Below are positions 54,858 to 63,869 of a stretch of DNA of 64,000 bases, in pieces. Within the stretch, counting starts at the first letter, position 1. Each line of letters starts with the position of its first letter. Under the pieces are notes generated by a model that searched no databases, had not been told where the DNA came from, and saw nothing but the letters and a program-made list of their open reading frames with translations. A program made the position numbers and the translations under genes. This stretch comes from Ensifer sp. LC11 (lineage in GTDB: Bacteria > Pseudomonadota > Alphaproteobacteria > Rhizobiales > Rhizobiaceae): the NCBI RefSeq assembly GCF_001695835.1, contig NZ_MBSO01000016.1, positions 44,421 through 108,420 of the forward strand. Direction: 5' to 3'.

Positions 54858-55505
54858 TCAGGCTATGGCGTAGCGTCGGTCAAGCAGATCGACAATCCGC
54901 GCGACGACATAGACGATGAGCATGTAGAGCACGGCGGCGACGCCGAAGATCTCGAACGGCTTGTAGGTTGAGCCGATGTAGCGCTGGGCCGTGTAGGTGA
55001 GTTCGACCACGGAGATCGTAGAGACGAGTGCTGAACCCTTGACCAGTGCCACGGCATTGACGCCGAGCGGCCGGATCATCAGGCGAGCGGCCTGCGGCAG
55101 CACGACCTTGCGCATGGTCTGAAGCCGGCTGAAGCCGATGGAACGGGCGGCTTCCGTCTGACCGCGGTCCACCGACTGAATCGCGCCGCGAATGGATTCG
55201 GCCATATAGGCGCCGATGTTGAGGCCGAGGCCGATGACGCCGGCCGCGAAGGGCTCCAGATTGATGCCGACCTGCGGGCCACCGAAGTAGAGCACGAAGA
55301 GCTGGATCAGGCAGGGCGTGCCGCGAAACAGGCTGACATAGGCGGTGCCGAATGCGCGCAGCAGGAACGAGCGCGACATCTTTGCCGCCGATATCAGGAA
55401 TGCGACGACGAGGCCAAGCGCAAGCGCAAGTATCGAGATCTCGATCGTGATCCACGCCGCTTCCACGAAAAACGGGAAGACGCGTTGCACCAGCGAAACG
55501 TCCAT
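54858..55505 (-). CDS. Polar amino-acid ABC transporter permease (HisQ-like)
   Basis: A 215-residue permease with the coupling loop GQTEAARSIGFSRLQTMRKV and the NAVALVKGSALVSTISVVEL stretch. It has the standard five-segment layout and forms the membrane heterodimer with the permease encoded next. Confidence 0.93.
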   Translation of the reverse strand: MDVSLVQRVFPFFVEAAWITIEISILALALGLVVAFLISAAKMSRSFLLRAFGTAYVSLFRGTPCLIQLFVLYFGGPQVGINLEPFAAGVIGLGLNIGAYMAESIRGAIQSVDRGQTEAARSIGFSRLQTMRKVVLPQAARLMIRPLGVNAVALVKGSALVSTISVVELTYTAQRYIGSTYKPFEIFGVAAVLYMLIVYVVARIVDLLDRRYAIA

Positions 55506-55583
55506 TGGGAAACTCCGGAAGGCAAACTTGTGACCTCCGGCCGCGGCTCAAACGGCGACCGGAGAGACGGGAAGCGTCGGAGT

Positions 55584-56366
55584 TCAGCGGATGTCGCTGC
55601 CGACCCATTGCATGGCGATCTTCTCGTAGGAGCCGTCGGCCAGCATGCCCTCGAGCGCCTTCTGCATCGCCGCCTTCAGTTCCGGATTGTTCTTGCGGAT
55701 GGCGATGCCGATCGCGACGCTGCCGCCTTCGATATCAGGCGTTTCGAGACGACGGACCTTCTCACCGGTTTCTTTCACGGCGACCATGACCGGGATGTTG
55801 TCGACGACGATCGCATCGACGCGGCCGCTCTTCAGTTCCATCAGCAGTTCCGGCAGGCCCTTATAGGTGCGGACGTCCCAGCCGCCCTGCTCGCGCGCCC
55901 ACTTTTCGTGCGTCTCGCCGAGCGTTACGCCCAGCGTCTTGCCCTTCAGTTCATCGAGCTTCTGGACACCAGATGCTTCGCTGACGAAGACGGCGCGGCC
56001 GGCATGGTAATAGGGACCGACGAAATCGACGACCTTCTCGCGCTCGGGCGTGATCGTCATCGAGCCGACGATCGTGTCGTATTTGTTGGCGAGCAGACCG
56101 GCGATGATGCCGTCCCAGGCGGTCGTCACCAGTGTGCCCTTTACGCCGACGCGCTCGGCAATGGCTTGGCCGATCGATGCGTCGAAACCAACGACCTGGT
56201 TTTCCTCGTTGACGAAATTGAAGGGTGGGTACTGACCAGACATCGCGATCTTCAGTTCGCCGGCAGACTTGACGTTTTCGAGGTCATCGGCCTTTGCCGA
56301 CACGGCAGAGAAGGTCGCAGCAAGGGTCAGCGTCGCGGCCAGCAGGCCGGAAAATAGGGTCTTCAT
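55584..56366 (-). CDS. Polar amino-acid ABC transporter substrate-binding protein (SBP_bac_3)
   Basis: A 260-residue periplasmic binding protein with a signal peptide (ends SAVSAKA) and the family-3 fold: GELKIAMSGQYPPFNFVNEE, VVGFDASIGQAIAERVGVKG, WDGIIAGLLANKYDTIVGSM and TITPEREKVVDFVGPYYHAG. It captures an amino-acid-like ligand for the linked importer. First gene of the nine-gene operon and divergent from the LysR gene at 56506; the 139-base gap holds both promoters. Confidence 0.93.
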   Translation of the reverse strand: MKTLFSGLLAATLTLAATFSAVSAKADDLENVKSAGELKIAMSGQYPPFNFVNEENQVVGFDASIGQAIAERVGVKGTLVTTAWDGIIAGLLANKYDTIVGSMTITPEREKVVDFVGPYYHAGRAVFVSEASGVQKLDELKGKTLGVTLGETHEKWAREQGGWDVRTYKGLPELLMELKSGRVDAIVVDNIPVMVAVKETGEKVRRLETPDIEGGSVAIGIAIRKNNPELKAAMQKALEGMLADGSYEKIAMQWVGSDIR

Positions 56367-56505
56367 GAAATGTTCCTTGTTCCTCTGGATGGGGCGCCTT
56401 CTTGTGCGCTTGGGGCTGGCAAAGGGTGCCTTCCGAATTTCATGATTGCTTCTGCATCAGCATTGCGCAAATAGATAATGGGAATAGAAGGCATAGATTT
56501 CAGGA

Positions 56506-57465
56506 ATGGCATCACCACGATTGGAACGGCTCGTCTGGGAGCTCGACTGGAACCTGTTGCGCACCTTCGTAGTGATCGCCGAGGTGAAAAGCATCACGCG
56601 CGCGGCCGAACGGCTGAATCTCAAGCAGCCGAGCGTCAGCAATGCGCTCCGGCGGTTGGAAGACCGGGTCGGTCGCCGCCTGGTGGAACGCGACGCGACG
56701 CGCTTCGACCTTACCGAAGTCGGACAGCTGCTCTATGAGCAGAGCGTCGAGGTCTTCGGCACGATTTCGCAACTGCCTCAACTCGTGCGCGGGGTGAGCG
56801 ACGACGTCACCGGCCATGTCACGATCGCGGTTGCAAGCCACGTGGTCTCGCCGCTCTTTGATCGGGCGTTGATGGAGTTCCACCGCAGCTATCCGCGTGC
56901 GACGCTTACGATCAATGTCGGGCCGAGCGGCGAGGTTACGCGACAGGTCCGGGAGAAGCGCGCCTCCTTCGGCCTTTGCCTCGTCAGCGTCCGGGATCCT
57001 GCTCTCGACTATCTGATGGTCTTCCGGGAGTTTTTCGGCTTTTTCTGCGGCCCGCACCACCGGCTCTTCGGCCGGGCGGGATTGAAGCTTTCCGACCTCA
57101 AGGGCGAGACCTCGGTGTCGTTTCACACCGACCATATCGCCGACGCGCTTCGGCCGGTCGCGCTGCTGCGCAGCGAAGCCAAGCTCAATGCCAACGTCGT
57201 CGGCGTCTCCTCCAGCCTCGAAGAGGTGCGCCGAATGACGCTAGCCGGTCTCGGCGTCGGCTCGCTGCCGCTGCATGTCGCCCGCCGGGATGTGGCAGAC
57301 GGGCTTCTCTGGCGCCTGCCACCCTATGACAATCCCCCTGCCATCGACATCTTCATGCTGACAAACCCGGAGAAGGCGATCAACCGGGCCGAGAAGGCTC
57401 TGATCGCCGGCTTGCAGACGCTGATTGCGGAGACGCCCGCGGAGGAACGTGTCTACGCCGAGTGA
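56506..57465 (+). CDS. LysR-family regulator of the divergent catabolic operon
   Basis: A 319-residue LysR regulator with its helix-turn-helix at about residues 16-75 (VIAEVKSITRAAERLNLKQP, SVSNALRRLEDRVGRRL) and an effector domain from about residue 100. Divergent orientation to the ABC importer/amidase/aminotransferase/BKACE operon makes it the likely activator, with the imported compound or an intermediate as co-inducer (inference). Its last 13 bases overlap the convergent thioesterase gene. Confidence 0.88.
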   Translation: MASPRLERLVWELDWNLLRTFVVIAEVKSITRAAERLNLKQPSVSNALRRLEDRVGRRLVERDATRFDLTEVGQLLYEQSVEVFGTISQLPQLVRGVSDDVTGHVTIAVASHVVSPLFDRALMEFHRSYPRATLTINVGPSGEVTRQVREKRASFGLCLVSVRDPALDYLMVFREFFGFFCGPHHRLFGRAGLKLSDLKGETSVSFHTDHIADALRPVALLRSEAKLNANVVGVSSSLEEVRRMTLAGLGVGSLPLHVARRDVADGLLWRLPPYDNPPAIDIFMLTNPEKAINRAEKALIAGLQTLIAETPAEERVYAE

Positions 57466-57902
57466 TCGGGACGCGACGTCGGTCCGCCCGACAACAACGC
57501 TTCGGCCCGCCCTCGCGCTTCCGGCTCCAGAGCAATCGCCGCGCGTGCCTCAAGATCGAAACGTACGGTCGTGGTCCGGTTGACCGCATGCACGACACCG
57601 TTGAGCGTACCGGACATGATCTGCTCGAAGGTCACCGACGAACGCCCGAGCTTGATGACGCGCGAGCGGATGGTGATCAGCGCGCCTGCCCTGGTCTCGT
57701 GTTTGTATTCGACCTCCGAGCGCACGTCGGCCCAGCCTCTGCCCTGCTCTGACGCTGTCTCCACCCCGGCAATGTGGCCAAGAAGCTGGAAACTCGCATC
57801 GTCGAACATCGCCGCATAATGGCGCACGTTCATATGGCCCATCGTATCGCACATCCAGGGGTGAGCGACGCCGACATAGGTAGTCAATGCTTGGACGGAC
57901 AT
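57453..57902 (-). CDS. Hot-dog fold acyl-CoA thioesterase (4HBT type)
   Basis: A 149-residue thioesterase with the active-site pattern CDTMGHMNVRHYAAMFDDAS at residues 18-37. It should hydrolyse acyl-CoA or 4-hydroxybenzoyl-CoA-like thioesters. GAGG lies six bases before the ATG at 57902. It is convergent with the LysR gene and not clearly part of that operon. Confidence 0.83.
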   Translation of the reverse strand: MSVQALTTYVGVAHPWMCDTMGHMNVRHYAAMFDDASFQLLGHIAGVETASEQGRGWADVRSEVEYKHETRAGALITIRSRVIKLGRSSVTFEQIMSGTLNGVVHAVNRTTTVRFDLEARAAIALEPEARGRAEALLSGGPTSRPDHSA

Positions 57903-58121
57903 GGAAGGCCTCGAATACGGGGAAAATGGGTTGCAAGACATAGCCGATGCCCGAGCGATCTGTCCACGTCGGGCCGAAAGCCACATCGTAGGAGCCTTCA
58001 GCCAGGCATATGAAGAAGCAAGAGCAAGAAATCCGGTGAGATGAACCTGTTTGCTTTTGCGGCTAGGCGCGGCGACGGCGCTCTCCTAGATTGCCGCGGC
58101 TATTTGCATGGAGGAATGAGC

Positions 58122-58691
58122 GTGAAAGTCTATCTCGCAGGCCCGGAAGTTTTCCTGGCGAACGCTGTCGAAATCCAGAAGGAGAAGGCGGCGCTGGCGC
58201 GCGCCGCCGGGTTTACGCCTCTGGTTCCAGGCGATCTCGAGATCCCGCCCGCGCGCACCAAACATGAGCGTGGCCTGGCGATCTACGCGGTCGATGAAGG
58301 CATGATGCTGGCATCGGACATGATCATCGCCAACCTGACGCCGTTCCGCGGCATCAGCGCCGACGTCGGCACTGTGTTCGAGCTTGGCTTCATGTGCGGC
58401 CGGGGCAAATATGTCTACGCCTATACCAATACCGCGCGCAGCTACTACGAGCGCATCCTGAACGACCATTACCACGGCGAGGCGGCTCTCCGTCCCGACG
58501 GCCGGATGGCCGGACCCGACGGCCTCAGCATCGAGGACTTCGACATGGCCGACAATCTCATGCTGGACGGCGGCGTGTTGCGCCGGGAGGGCACGCTCGT
58601 TCAGCGTGACGTACCGGAGGTCGATCGCTGGACCAACCTAGAGGCCTTCAAGGAGTGCCTGGCGATTGCCGCCAAGCGGCACTTGAGTTGA
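58122..58691 (+). CDS. Nucleoside 2-deoxyribosyltransferase-like protein
   Basis: A 189-residue protein with KVYLAGPEVF at the start, DMIIANLTPFRGISADVGTV carrying the catalytic Asp, and FELGFMCGRGKYVYAY with the catalytic Glu, as in nucleoside 2-deoxyribosyltransferases. They move deoxyribose between bases or hydrolyse deoxynucleotide bonds in salvage. GGAGG is seven bases before the GTG at 58122 but only one base before an ATG at 58116, so the GTG is the better start. Confidence 0.83.
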   Translation: MKVYLAGPEVFLANAVEIQKEKAALARAAGFTPLVPGDLEIPPARTKHERGLAIYAVDEGMMLASDMIIANLTPFRGISADVGTVFELGFMCGRGKYVYAYTNTARSYYERILNDHYHGEAALRPDGRMAGPDGLSIEDFDMADNLMLDGGVLRREGTLVQRDVPEVDRWTNLEAFKECLAIAAKRHLS

Positions 58692-58748
58692 AGGGCAGTT
58701 CCGCGCTCGCGACGCCCAGCACAGGAGGCTCTGCTCTCGGAATAAGCC

Positions 58749-59525
58749 TCAATCGGTGGGGCATGGCCAGCCGGCCGGTGTGTTCAGACCTGCCGGCAAC
58801 TTGGTCGAACCGTCACCGCAGGTCATATCGACCTGTTCCTGTTCGAGGCCCGTCGCCTCGGACAGGTTTACCCCCTCGATGCGTGTCAGAAACATGAAGG
58901 CGCCCTGGAAATCGATCGGGCCGGTAAAACTGGTGTTGGTGAGGTCGGCGCGGGAGAGGTTTGCGTGGGTGAACCTGGTTCCGGTGAGTTCCGCCTTGTC
59001 GAAGTTCGCCCGTCCAAGTTCGGCTTTTTCAAAGCTGGCCCCGGTCAGCGTTGCGCCGCTGAAATTGGCGCGTTGCAGTTCCGAATTGACGAAGGAAGCC
59101 TTTTCGGCGGAAATCCCCGCAAAATTGCAGCGATAGGCCTCTATCTTCGCGAAGTTCGCGCCGCTGGCGGTGGCCCCGGCGATGGACGAACGTACGAGCG
59201 TCGCCTTCTCCAGGTTGGCGCCCGTGAGATTTGCGCCGCGCAGATCCGTCAGGGTAAAATCCGTGCTGACGAGATTGGCACCTTGAAGGTCACTGCCGCC
59301 AAGCATCAACGCTTTCTTGTTGCAATCGGTCCAGTCTGCGCCGGCGGCGGCCGAATCCTTGCAGTTGGCCGCTGCGCGGCCGGCCGTCGGCACCATCAGC
59401 GAAGCAAGGCATGCGGCAACCACCGGCACCAGCAGCCCCATCATCCGCAGGGTTTTCTCGCGCACGAAAAGGGGCAGGCGTGGTGCGCTACGTCCATGAT
59501 CGAGTTCGGTCTTGTGGATATTCAT
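58749..59525 (-). CDS. Exported pentapeptide-repeat protein
   Basis: A 258-residue protein with a long N-terminal region containing a membrane/signal segment (MGLLVPVVAACLASLMVPTA, then GRAAA) followed by about 25 tandem A(N/D)LxX-type pentapeptide repeats (residues 75-215), which fold as a right-handed quadrilateral beta-helix. Cys residues at both ends (NCKD, DCNK, CPTD) suggest disulfides in the periplasm. Function unknown. Confidence 0.85.
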   Translation of the reverse strand: MNIHKTELDHGRSAPRLPLFVREKTLRMMGLLVPVVAACLASLMVPTAGRAAANCKDSAAAGADWTDCNKKALMLGGSDLQGANLVSTDFTLTDLRGANLTGANLEKATLVRSSIAGATASGANFAKIEAYRCNFAGISAEKASFVNSELQRANFSGATLTGASFEKAELGRANFDKAELTGTRFTHANLSRADLTNTSFTGPIDFQGAFMFLTRIEGVNLSEATGLEQEQVDMTCGDGSTKLPAGLNTPAGWPCPTD

Positions 59526-59678
59526 GGCGGCGCTCCGGGACCTGCGGGTCTATTCGATTGCACTTCAGATGGACCGCACATCATTCGATGATCGGCATCG
59601 CGGTTGTAACGTGCGTCGCTGGTAAACGTATGACGTTGCTGCCCTTTATGCAAATAACAGAAATGAAAGCGCTTCGTT

Positions 59679-60608
59679 TCATATCGCCGCAGCCAACAGC
59701 CAGTCACGCAGCAGCGCCTGCGGCCCGTGCATGCCAATGGCGGCCGGCGAAAGCAGATGATAGGTCGATCCGTCTTCGACAAAGCCCAGCGGCGCCGCCA
59801 GGATGCCACTGTCGATTTCGTCTCGGACGAGCTGCCACGGCCCGATCGCAACACCAATACCGGCGGTCGCCGCCTGAAGGCTGATATAGAAATGCTCGAA
59901 GCTCTGGGAGCGCTGGCCCGGCACGCGGCGATCCGTGAGCCGCATCCATGTCTCCCATGCGTCCGGGCGAGTGCGCGTATGCAGAAGAACGGCGTCTCTT
60001 CGCAAAAGGGCCGATCCACCTGCATCGAGATGGTCGAAAGACGAAGCGATCTTGTCGGCCCGGCACACGGGTCCGATTCGTTCTCGAAACAGCGGCACGG
60101 CATGAGTGCCTTCAGGCGGCACAAAATCGTCGCGCCGGATGGCGAGATCGATCCCGCGCCCCAGCATCACCGGACCCCCGCCCGCAACCAGGTGTATGGC
60201 GAGATCCGGATGGCGCCTCTGGAAATCCGGAAGCCGCGGAATGAGCCACCGCATCAGAAGGGTCGGCTCGCAGGAGACCACCAGCGCAGGCGCCCGCGCC
60301 TCCGACCTGATGTCGCGCACGGCAGCCTCGACCAGACCGAAGCCTTCGCGCACCGCCTGGGCGAGCTTCCTTCCGGGCTGTGTCAGAAAAACGCGACGGT
60401 TCCGCCGATCGAACAACGCCACCCCCAGATCGTCCTCAATCAGGCGAACGGCTCGACTGACAGCTCCATGCGTCAGGTTGAGAGCGTCGGCGGCACGACT
60501 GAAGCTCTCGAACCTCGCCGCCGCCTCGAAACAGCGAAGCGCTGCCAACGCCGGCAGTCGCGTCGTGCCAATCTGTGATCCAGGATCACCGATATCGTCA
60601 GATATCAT
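59679..60608 (-). CDS. LysR-family regulator (GcvA-like)
   Basis: A 309-residue LysR protein. The helix-turn-helix is ARFESFSRAADALNLTHGAV with SRAVRLIEDDLGVALFDRRN; the effector domain follows from about residue 100. The opening LPALAALRCFEAAARFESFS is typical of the GcvA/AmpR subgroup. It is divergent from the LysE-type exporter gene across 63 bases and probably regulates it in response to the exported amino acid, as LysG does for LysE (inference). Confidence 0.88.
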   Translation of the reverse strand: MISDDIGDPGSQIGTTRLPALAALRCFEAAARFESFSRAADALNLTHGAVSRAVRLIEDDLGVALFDRRNRRVFLTQPGRKLAQAVREGFGLVEAAVRDIRSEARAPALVVSCEPTLLMRWLIPRLPDFQRRHPDLAIHLVAGGGPVMLGRGIDLAIRRDDFVPPEGTHAVPLFRERIGPVCRADKIASSFDHLDAGGSALLRRDAVLLHTRTRPDAWETWMRLTDRRVPGQRSQSFEHFYISLQAATAGIGVAIGPWQLVRDEIDSGILAAPLGFVEDGSTYHLLSPAAIGMHGPQALLRDWLLAAAI

Positions 60609-60671
60609 CGTTATTCCCCGCCGCGTGAATGCAGTATCCAAGTGATATCAGAGTAGTAAACGAGAAAAGCA

Positions 60672-61289
60672 ATGACGGAATTGTTAGCTGTAATCACCAT
60701 TACCATCCTCGCGGTCATCAGCCCTGGCCCTGATTTCGCGATGGTCACCCGCAACAGTCTTTTGCTGTCCCGGCGGGCCGGCATTTTGACGGCACTTGGG
60801 ATCGGCGCGGGCGTCTGTGTTCATGTCGCCTATACCCTGCTGGGGGTCGGTCTCGTCATCCAGCAATCGATCCTTCTTTTCGGTGTCCTGAAGCTCATCG
60901 GCGCCGCTTATCTGATCTGGCTCGGAATGCGGATGTTGTGCGCGAAGCCGGCCGGCGTGGTCCCATCGGCGGAGATCGCCGCGCTGTCCGACCTCGGTGC
61001 GCTGCGCATGGGATTTTTGACCAACGCGCTCAACCCAAAGACAACGGTTTTTGTCGTCAGCCTCTTCATGCAGGTTGTTGAGCCCACGACCGCTCTGTCC
61101 GTCCAGATCGGGTATGGCGTCTTCATCGCTGCAGCGCACGTCATCTGGTTCGCCTTGGTTGCTGTGTTCTTTTCCTCAGGTACGATGCGGCTCCGTCTGC
61201 TTGATCTGCGCCACTGGATCGATCGCGCCTTCGGTACTCTGCTCGTCGGCTTCGGCGCCCTGCTGGCAACCACGAGCTTGGCGCGCTAA
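60672..61289 (+). CDS. LysE/RhtB-family amino-acid exporter
   Basis: A 205-residue inner-membrane protein with six predicted segments. The N-terminal AVISPGPDFAMVTRNSLLLS and RRAGILTALGIGAGVCVHVA are family signatures, as is MGFLTNALNPKTTVFVVSLF. It exports an amino acid or homoserine-lactone-like molecule. It is divergent from the LysR gene at 60608. Confidence 0.9.
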   Translation: MTELLAVITITILAVISPGPDFAMVTRNSLLLSRRAGILTALGIGAGVCVHVAYTLLGVGLVIQQSILLFGVLKLIGAAYLIWLGMRMLCAKPAGVVPSAEIAALSDLGALRMGFLTNALNPKTTVFVVSLFMQVVEPTTALSVQIGYGVFIAAAHVIWFALVAVFFSSGTMRLRLLDLRHWIDRAFGTLLVGFGALLATTSLAR

Positions 61290-61393
61290 GGCGACGCTTG
61301 GTCGCGGCTCGCCGACCCGACCGATGAGAATGGGTGCTTGCCCGCCACCGATAAACCATGCAATATCCATACAATTCAAGCTGGGGTATTGCA

Positions 61394-62791
61394 ATGAAGG
61401 ACGAGCGCCTGGAAATTTCATGGCAGCCCTCCATCCGCAAATCGGACGGGCCACTCTATCTCGCGATCGCGGACGCCATCGCCACCGATATTAACGAAGG
61501 CCGCCTTACGGAGGGCATGCGGCTGCCGCCGCAACGTTCGCTTGCAGAGGCGCTTGGCATCGACTTCACCACCGTCAGCCGCGCCTATAACGAGGCGCGA
61601 CACCGTGGCCTCGTCGACGGCCGGGTCGGTCAGGGTACCTACGTAAAGGCCCGGCGCGCAAAAGTCGCCCGCGTGATGGCCGGCGGCATCGTCGACATGA
61701 GCATGAATCTGCCGCCTCTGATCAACGACCCGACACTTGCAGCAAGGCTCTGGGACGACGTGGCGTCGCTGCAGGCCGAACACGGGCTCGAACTGCTGAT
61801 GCGATATCAGGCGCCTGGCGGAGCCATGCACAATCGCGCGGCGGGCGCGGCGTGGCTCAAGTCGCGCCTCGGCGACATTGCGGCGGAGCGCGTGCTGGTT
61901 TGCGCCGGCGCCCAGGGCGCATTGCTTGCGACCGTCAGCAGCCTGGCAAAGGCGGGCGAGACGATTTGCGCCGAGGCGATCACCTATCCTGGCCTGCGCG
62001 CGCTCGCGGCGCATCTTGGCATCGGCCTTCAAGGCATCGCCATGGACGGCGAGGGTCTTGTTCCCGAAGCGTTTGAGGAACTGTGCTCGAGACACACCCC
62101 TAAAGCACTCTATTGCAATCCGACACTGCACAATCCCACGACGACGACGCTCTCACTCGAGCGACGCCAGGCGATCGTCACGATTGCCAGGCGCTACGGC
62201 GTGGCGATCATCGAAGACGACGCCTATGGCGCCCTTCCCTCACGGGCGCCGCGCCCGCTGGCGGCGCTGGCGCCCGATCTTGTCTATTATATCGGCGGTC
62301 TCGCCAAGTGCCTTTCGCCCGCCTTGCGCATCGCCTATCTCGTCGTGCCGGACAGTCGCAGCTCGGTCCGCATCGAAGGCGCTATCCGCGCAACCGTCGG
62401 CATGGCCTCTCCGTTCGCCGCCGCCGTCGCCGCCCGCTGGATCGAGGATGGAACGGCGGATGCCGTGCTTGCGCAGATACGCAGCGAGACGGCGGCGCGA
62501 CAGCAGATTGCTGCCGAGCTCCTTGCCGGCAATCTCGCACGGACGGATCCGCACGCATTTCACGTCTGGCTGCAGCTGCCGCAACCCTGGACCCGCGGCG
62601 AATTCAGCGCGCGACTACAGGCCGCCGGCATCAGCGTCGTGGCGAGCGACGCTTTCACGCTCGGCGTGCCGACGGAGGCCGTACGGCTGGGGCTCGGCGC
62701 CGCGCCGACCCACGCCGAGCTGCGGCGCAGCCTTTTGACCATCACAGACCTCATCCGCCAGTCTCCAGTTGCGTCCAGCCTCGTCGTCTGA
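61394..62791 (+). CDS. MocR-type regulator: GntR HTH fused to aminotransferase domain
   Basis: A 465-residue protein. Residues 1-80 are a GntR winged helix (PQRSLAEALGIDFTTVSRAY, GRVGQGTYV). The rest is a fold-type I aminotransferase domain with ALYCNPTLHNPTTTTLSLER, the PLP-contact EDDAYGAL, and GGLAKCLSPALRIAYLV carrying the Schiff-base Lys. MocR/PdxR proteins regulate amino-acid, GABA or PLP genes rather than acting as enzymes. The ATG at 61394 fits the domain start better than an ATG at 61358. Confidence 0.88.
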   Translation: MKDERLEISWQPSIRKSDGPLYLAIADAIATDINEGRLTEGMRLPPQRSLAEALGIDFTTVSRAYNEARHRGLVDGRVGQGTYVKARRAKVARVMAGGIVDMSMNLPPLINDPTLAARLWDDVASLQAEHGLELLMRYQAPGGAMHNRAAGAAWLKSRLGDIAAERVLVCAGAQGALLATVSSLAKAGETICAEAITYPGLRALAAHLGIGLQGIAMDGEGLVPEAFEELCSRHTPKALYCNPTLHNPTTTTLSLERRQAIVTIARRYGVAIIEDDAYGALPSRAPRPLAALAPDLVYYIGGLAKCLSPALRIAYLVVPDSRSSVRIEGAIRATVGMASPFAAAVAARWIEDGTADAVLAQIRSETAARQQIAAELLAGNLARTDPHAFHVWLQLPQPWTRGEFSARLQAAGISVVASDAFTLGVPTEAVRLGLGAAPTHAELRRSLLTITDLIRQSPVASSLVV

Positions 62792-62819
62792 GCGAGCATC
62801 GGGCGAAATTGTCGCAGGA

Positions 62820-62865
62820 ATGTATGCATACAATAAATTGACAATGTATGTTTTTCGGCGCTTAA
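62820..62865 (+). promoter_or_regulatory. Promoter with upstream 12-bp palindrome
   Basis: TGTATGCATACA (62820-62831) is a perfect palindrome, followed by TTGACA (62837-62842) and, 17 bases on, CTTAAT (62860-62865). It is a plausible promoter for the DUF983 gene with an operator just upstream of the -35. The TGTAT/ATACA half-sites recall GntR-family sites. Confidence 0.5.
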
Positions 62866-62968
62866 TCTCCGCAAGCCTGAGGCGGCGCCACGAAAAGGCA
62901 GACCGCGGACCCAGGCAATATCGGCGCCAAGCGCGAGCGCCGACCAGCACGCCTGAAAGGAACGAAAA

Positions 62969-63379
62969 ATGTCTTCGGATAACGAATGGCCGCCCATCCC
63001 GCCGATGCAGACCGGCCTTCGCGGTCGCTGCCCGCGCTGCGGGCAAGGTCATCTGTTCAATGGCTTTCTGAAGATGCGCAAGGAATGCGAAGTCTGCGGC
63101 CTCGACTATTCTTTCGCCGATCCGGCTGACGGCCCCGCTTTCTTCGTGATCTGCTTTGCCTGCGTGCCCAGTGTTTTTCTCGGCGTCTGGCTCGAGGTCC
63201 AATATAGCGCACCGCTTTGGGTGCATCTGCTCGTCACCGGCCCCTTCATGTTGTTGACCTGCATTCCACCCCTTCGCCCCTTGAAGGGCTGGCTCGTCTC
63301 AAGTCAGTTCTTCTACAAGGCCGAGGAAGGCAAAGTCGCAAGGCGTAGCATCGAGCCACCCGTCGCAACAACGCAGTAA
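62969..63379 (+). CDS. DUF983-family membrane protein
   Basis: A 136-residue protein with an N-terminal zinc ribbon (CPRCGQGHLF and CEVCGLDYSF, four cysteines), the ADPADGPAFFVIC motif and two membrane segments (about residues 53-73 and 83-103). Widespread in alphaproteobacteria, often near oxidase assembly genes. Function unknown. Confidence 0.87.
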   Translation: MSSDNEWPPIPPMQTGLRGRCPRCGQGHLFNGFLKMRKECEVCGLDYSFADPADGPAFFVICFACVPSVFLGVWLEVQYSAPLWVHLLVTGPFMLLTCIPPLRPLKGWLVSSQFFYKAEEGKVARRSIEPPVATTQ

Positions 63380-63436
63380 GATCCACGCACACCACTCCAG
63401 CGACATGCGCTCGTCGATTACCCCTAAAAAGCAACT

Positions 63437-63466
63437 GCGCCGCCAACTGTTGATAGTTGACGGCGC
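63437..63466. terminator. Hairpin between the DUF983 gene and the porin promoter
   Basis: GCGCCGCCAACT and AGTTGACGGCGC form a 12-bp stem with one mismatch and a six-base loop, about 57 bases past the DUF983 stop. A T-rich TTTTT follows on the minus strand and only a weak pyrimidine tract on the plus strand. Confidence 0.5.
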
Positions 63467-63869
63467 CTTCACCGGAAGCCTCTCTTCTCAAAGGCCGATA
63501 CTAAGTAAAATGGAGCAATTTCGTCGTCAATGTGCGAATTGTGAAGTTTTTATGAGGCGCTTTTTCATAAGTATCTCGCCTCCGTAATATTGTTCGTAAA
63601 TATTACTATCCCGAAATCTGCCCCTGTATTTTAGCAATTTATGTTAGTTGCCAATTTGCAACAGTTTATATCAATGCCTTTTTAGGGGTTCTCGAAACAA
63701 ATTTGTTACATAGCTGTCGTTTTGCACTGGTAGCGGTGTCGCCGCTGCCCGCCGGCAAGTTAGTCGGACGGTTCTTTCGTCGCAGCGCGAGCGAGGCAGC
63801 CGATGATTCTCTGGGGGACATCCAGGGTCGGGCCTTGTTGACCTTGACAACCATAGAGAGATCGACCGC
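63467..63869 (+). promoter_or_regulatory. Long AT-rich leader of the porin gene
   Basis: This 400-base gap is clearly richer in A and T than the surroundings, especially 63500-63720, as expected for a strong and highly regulated porin promoter. I see no gene in it and could not pick one -35/-10 pair with confidence. Confidence 0.45.
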
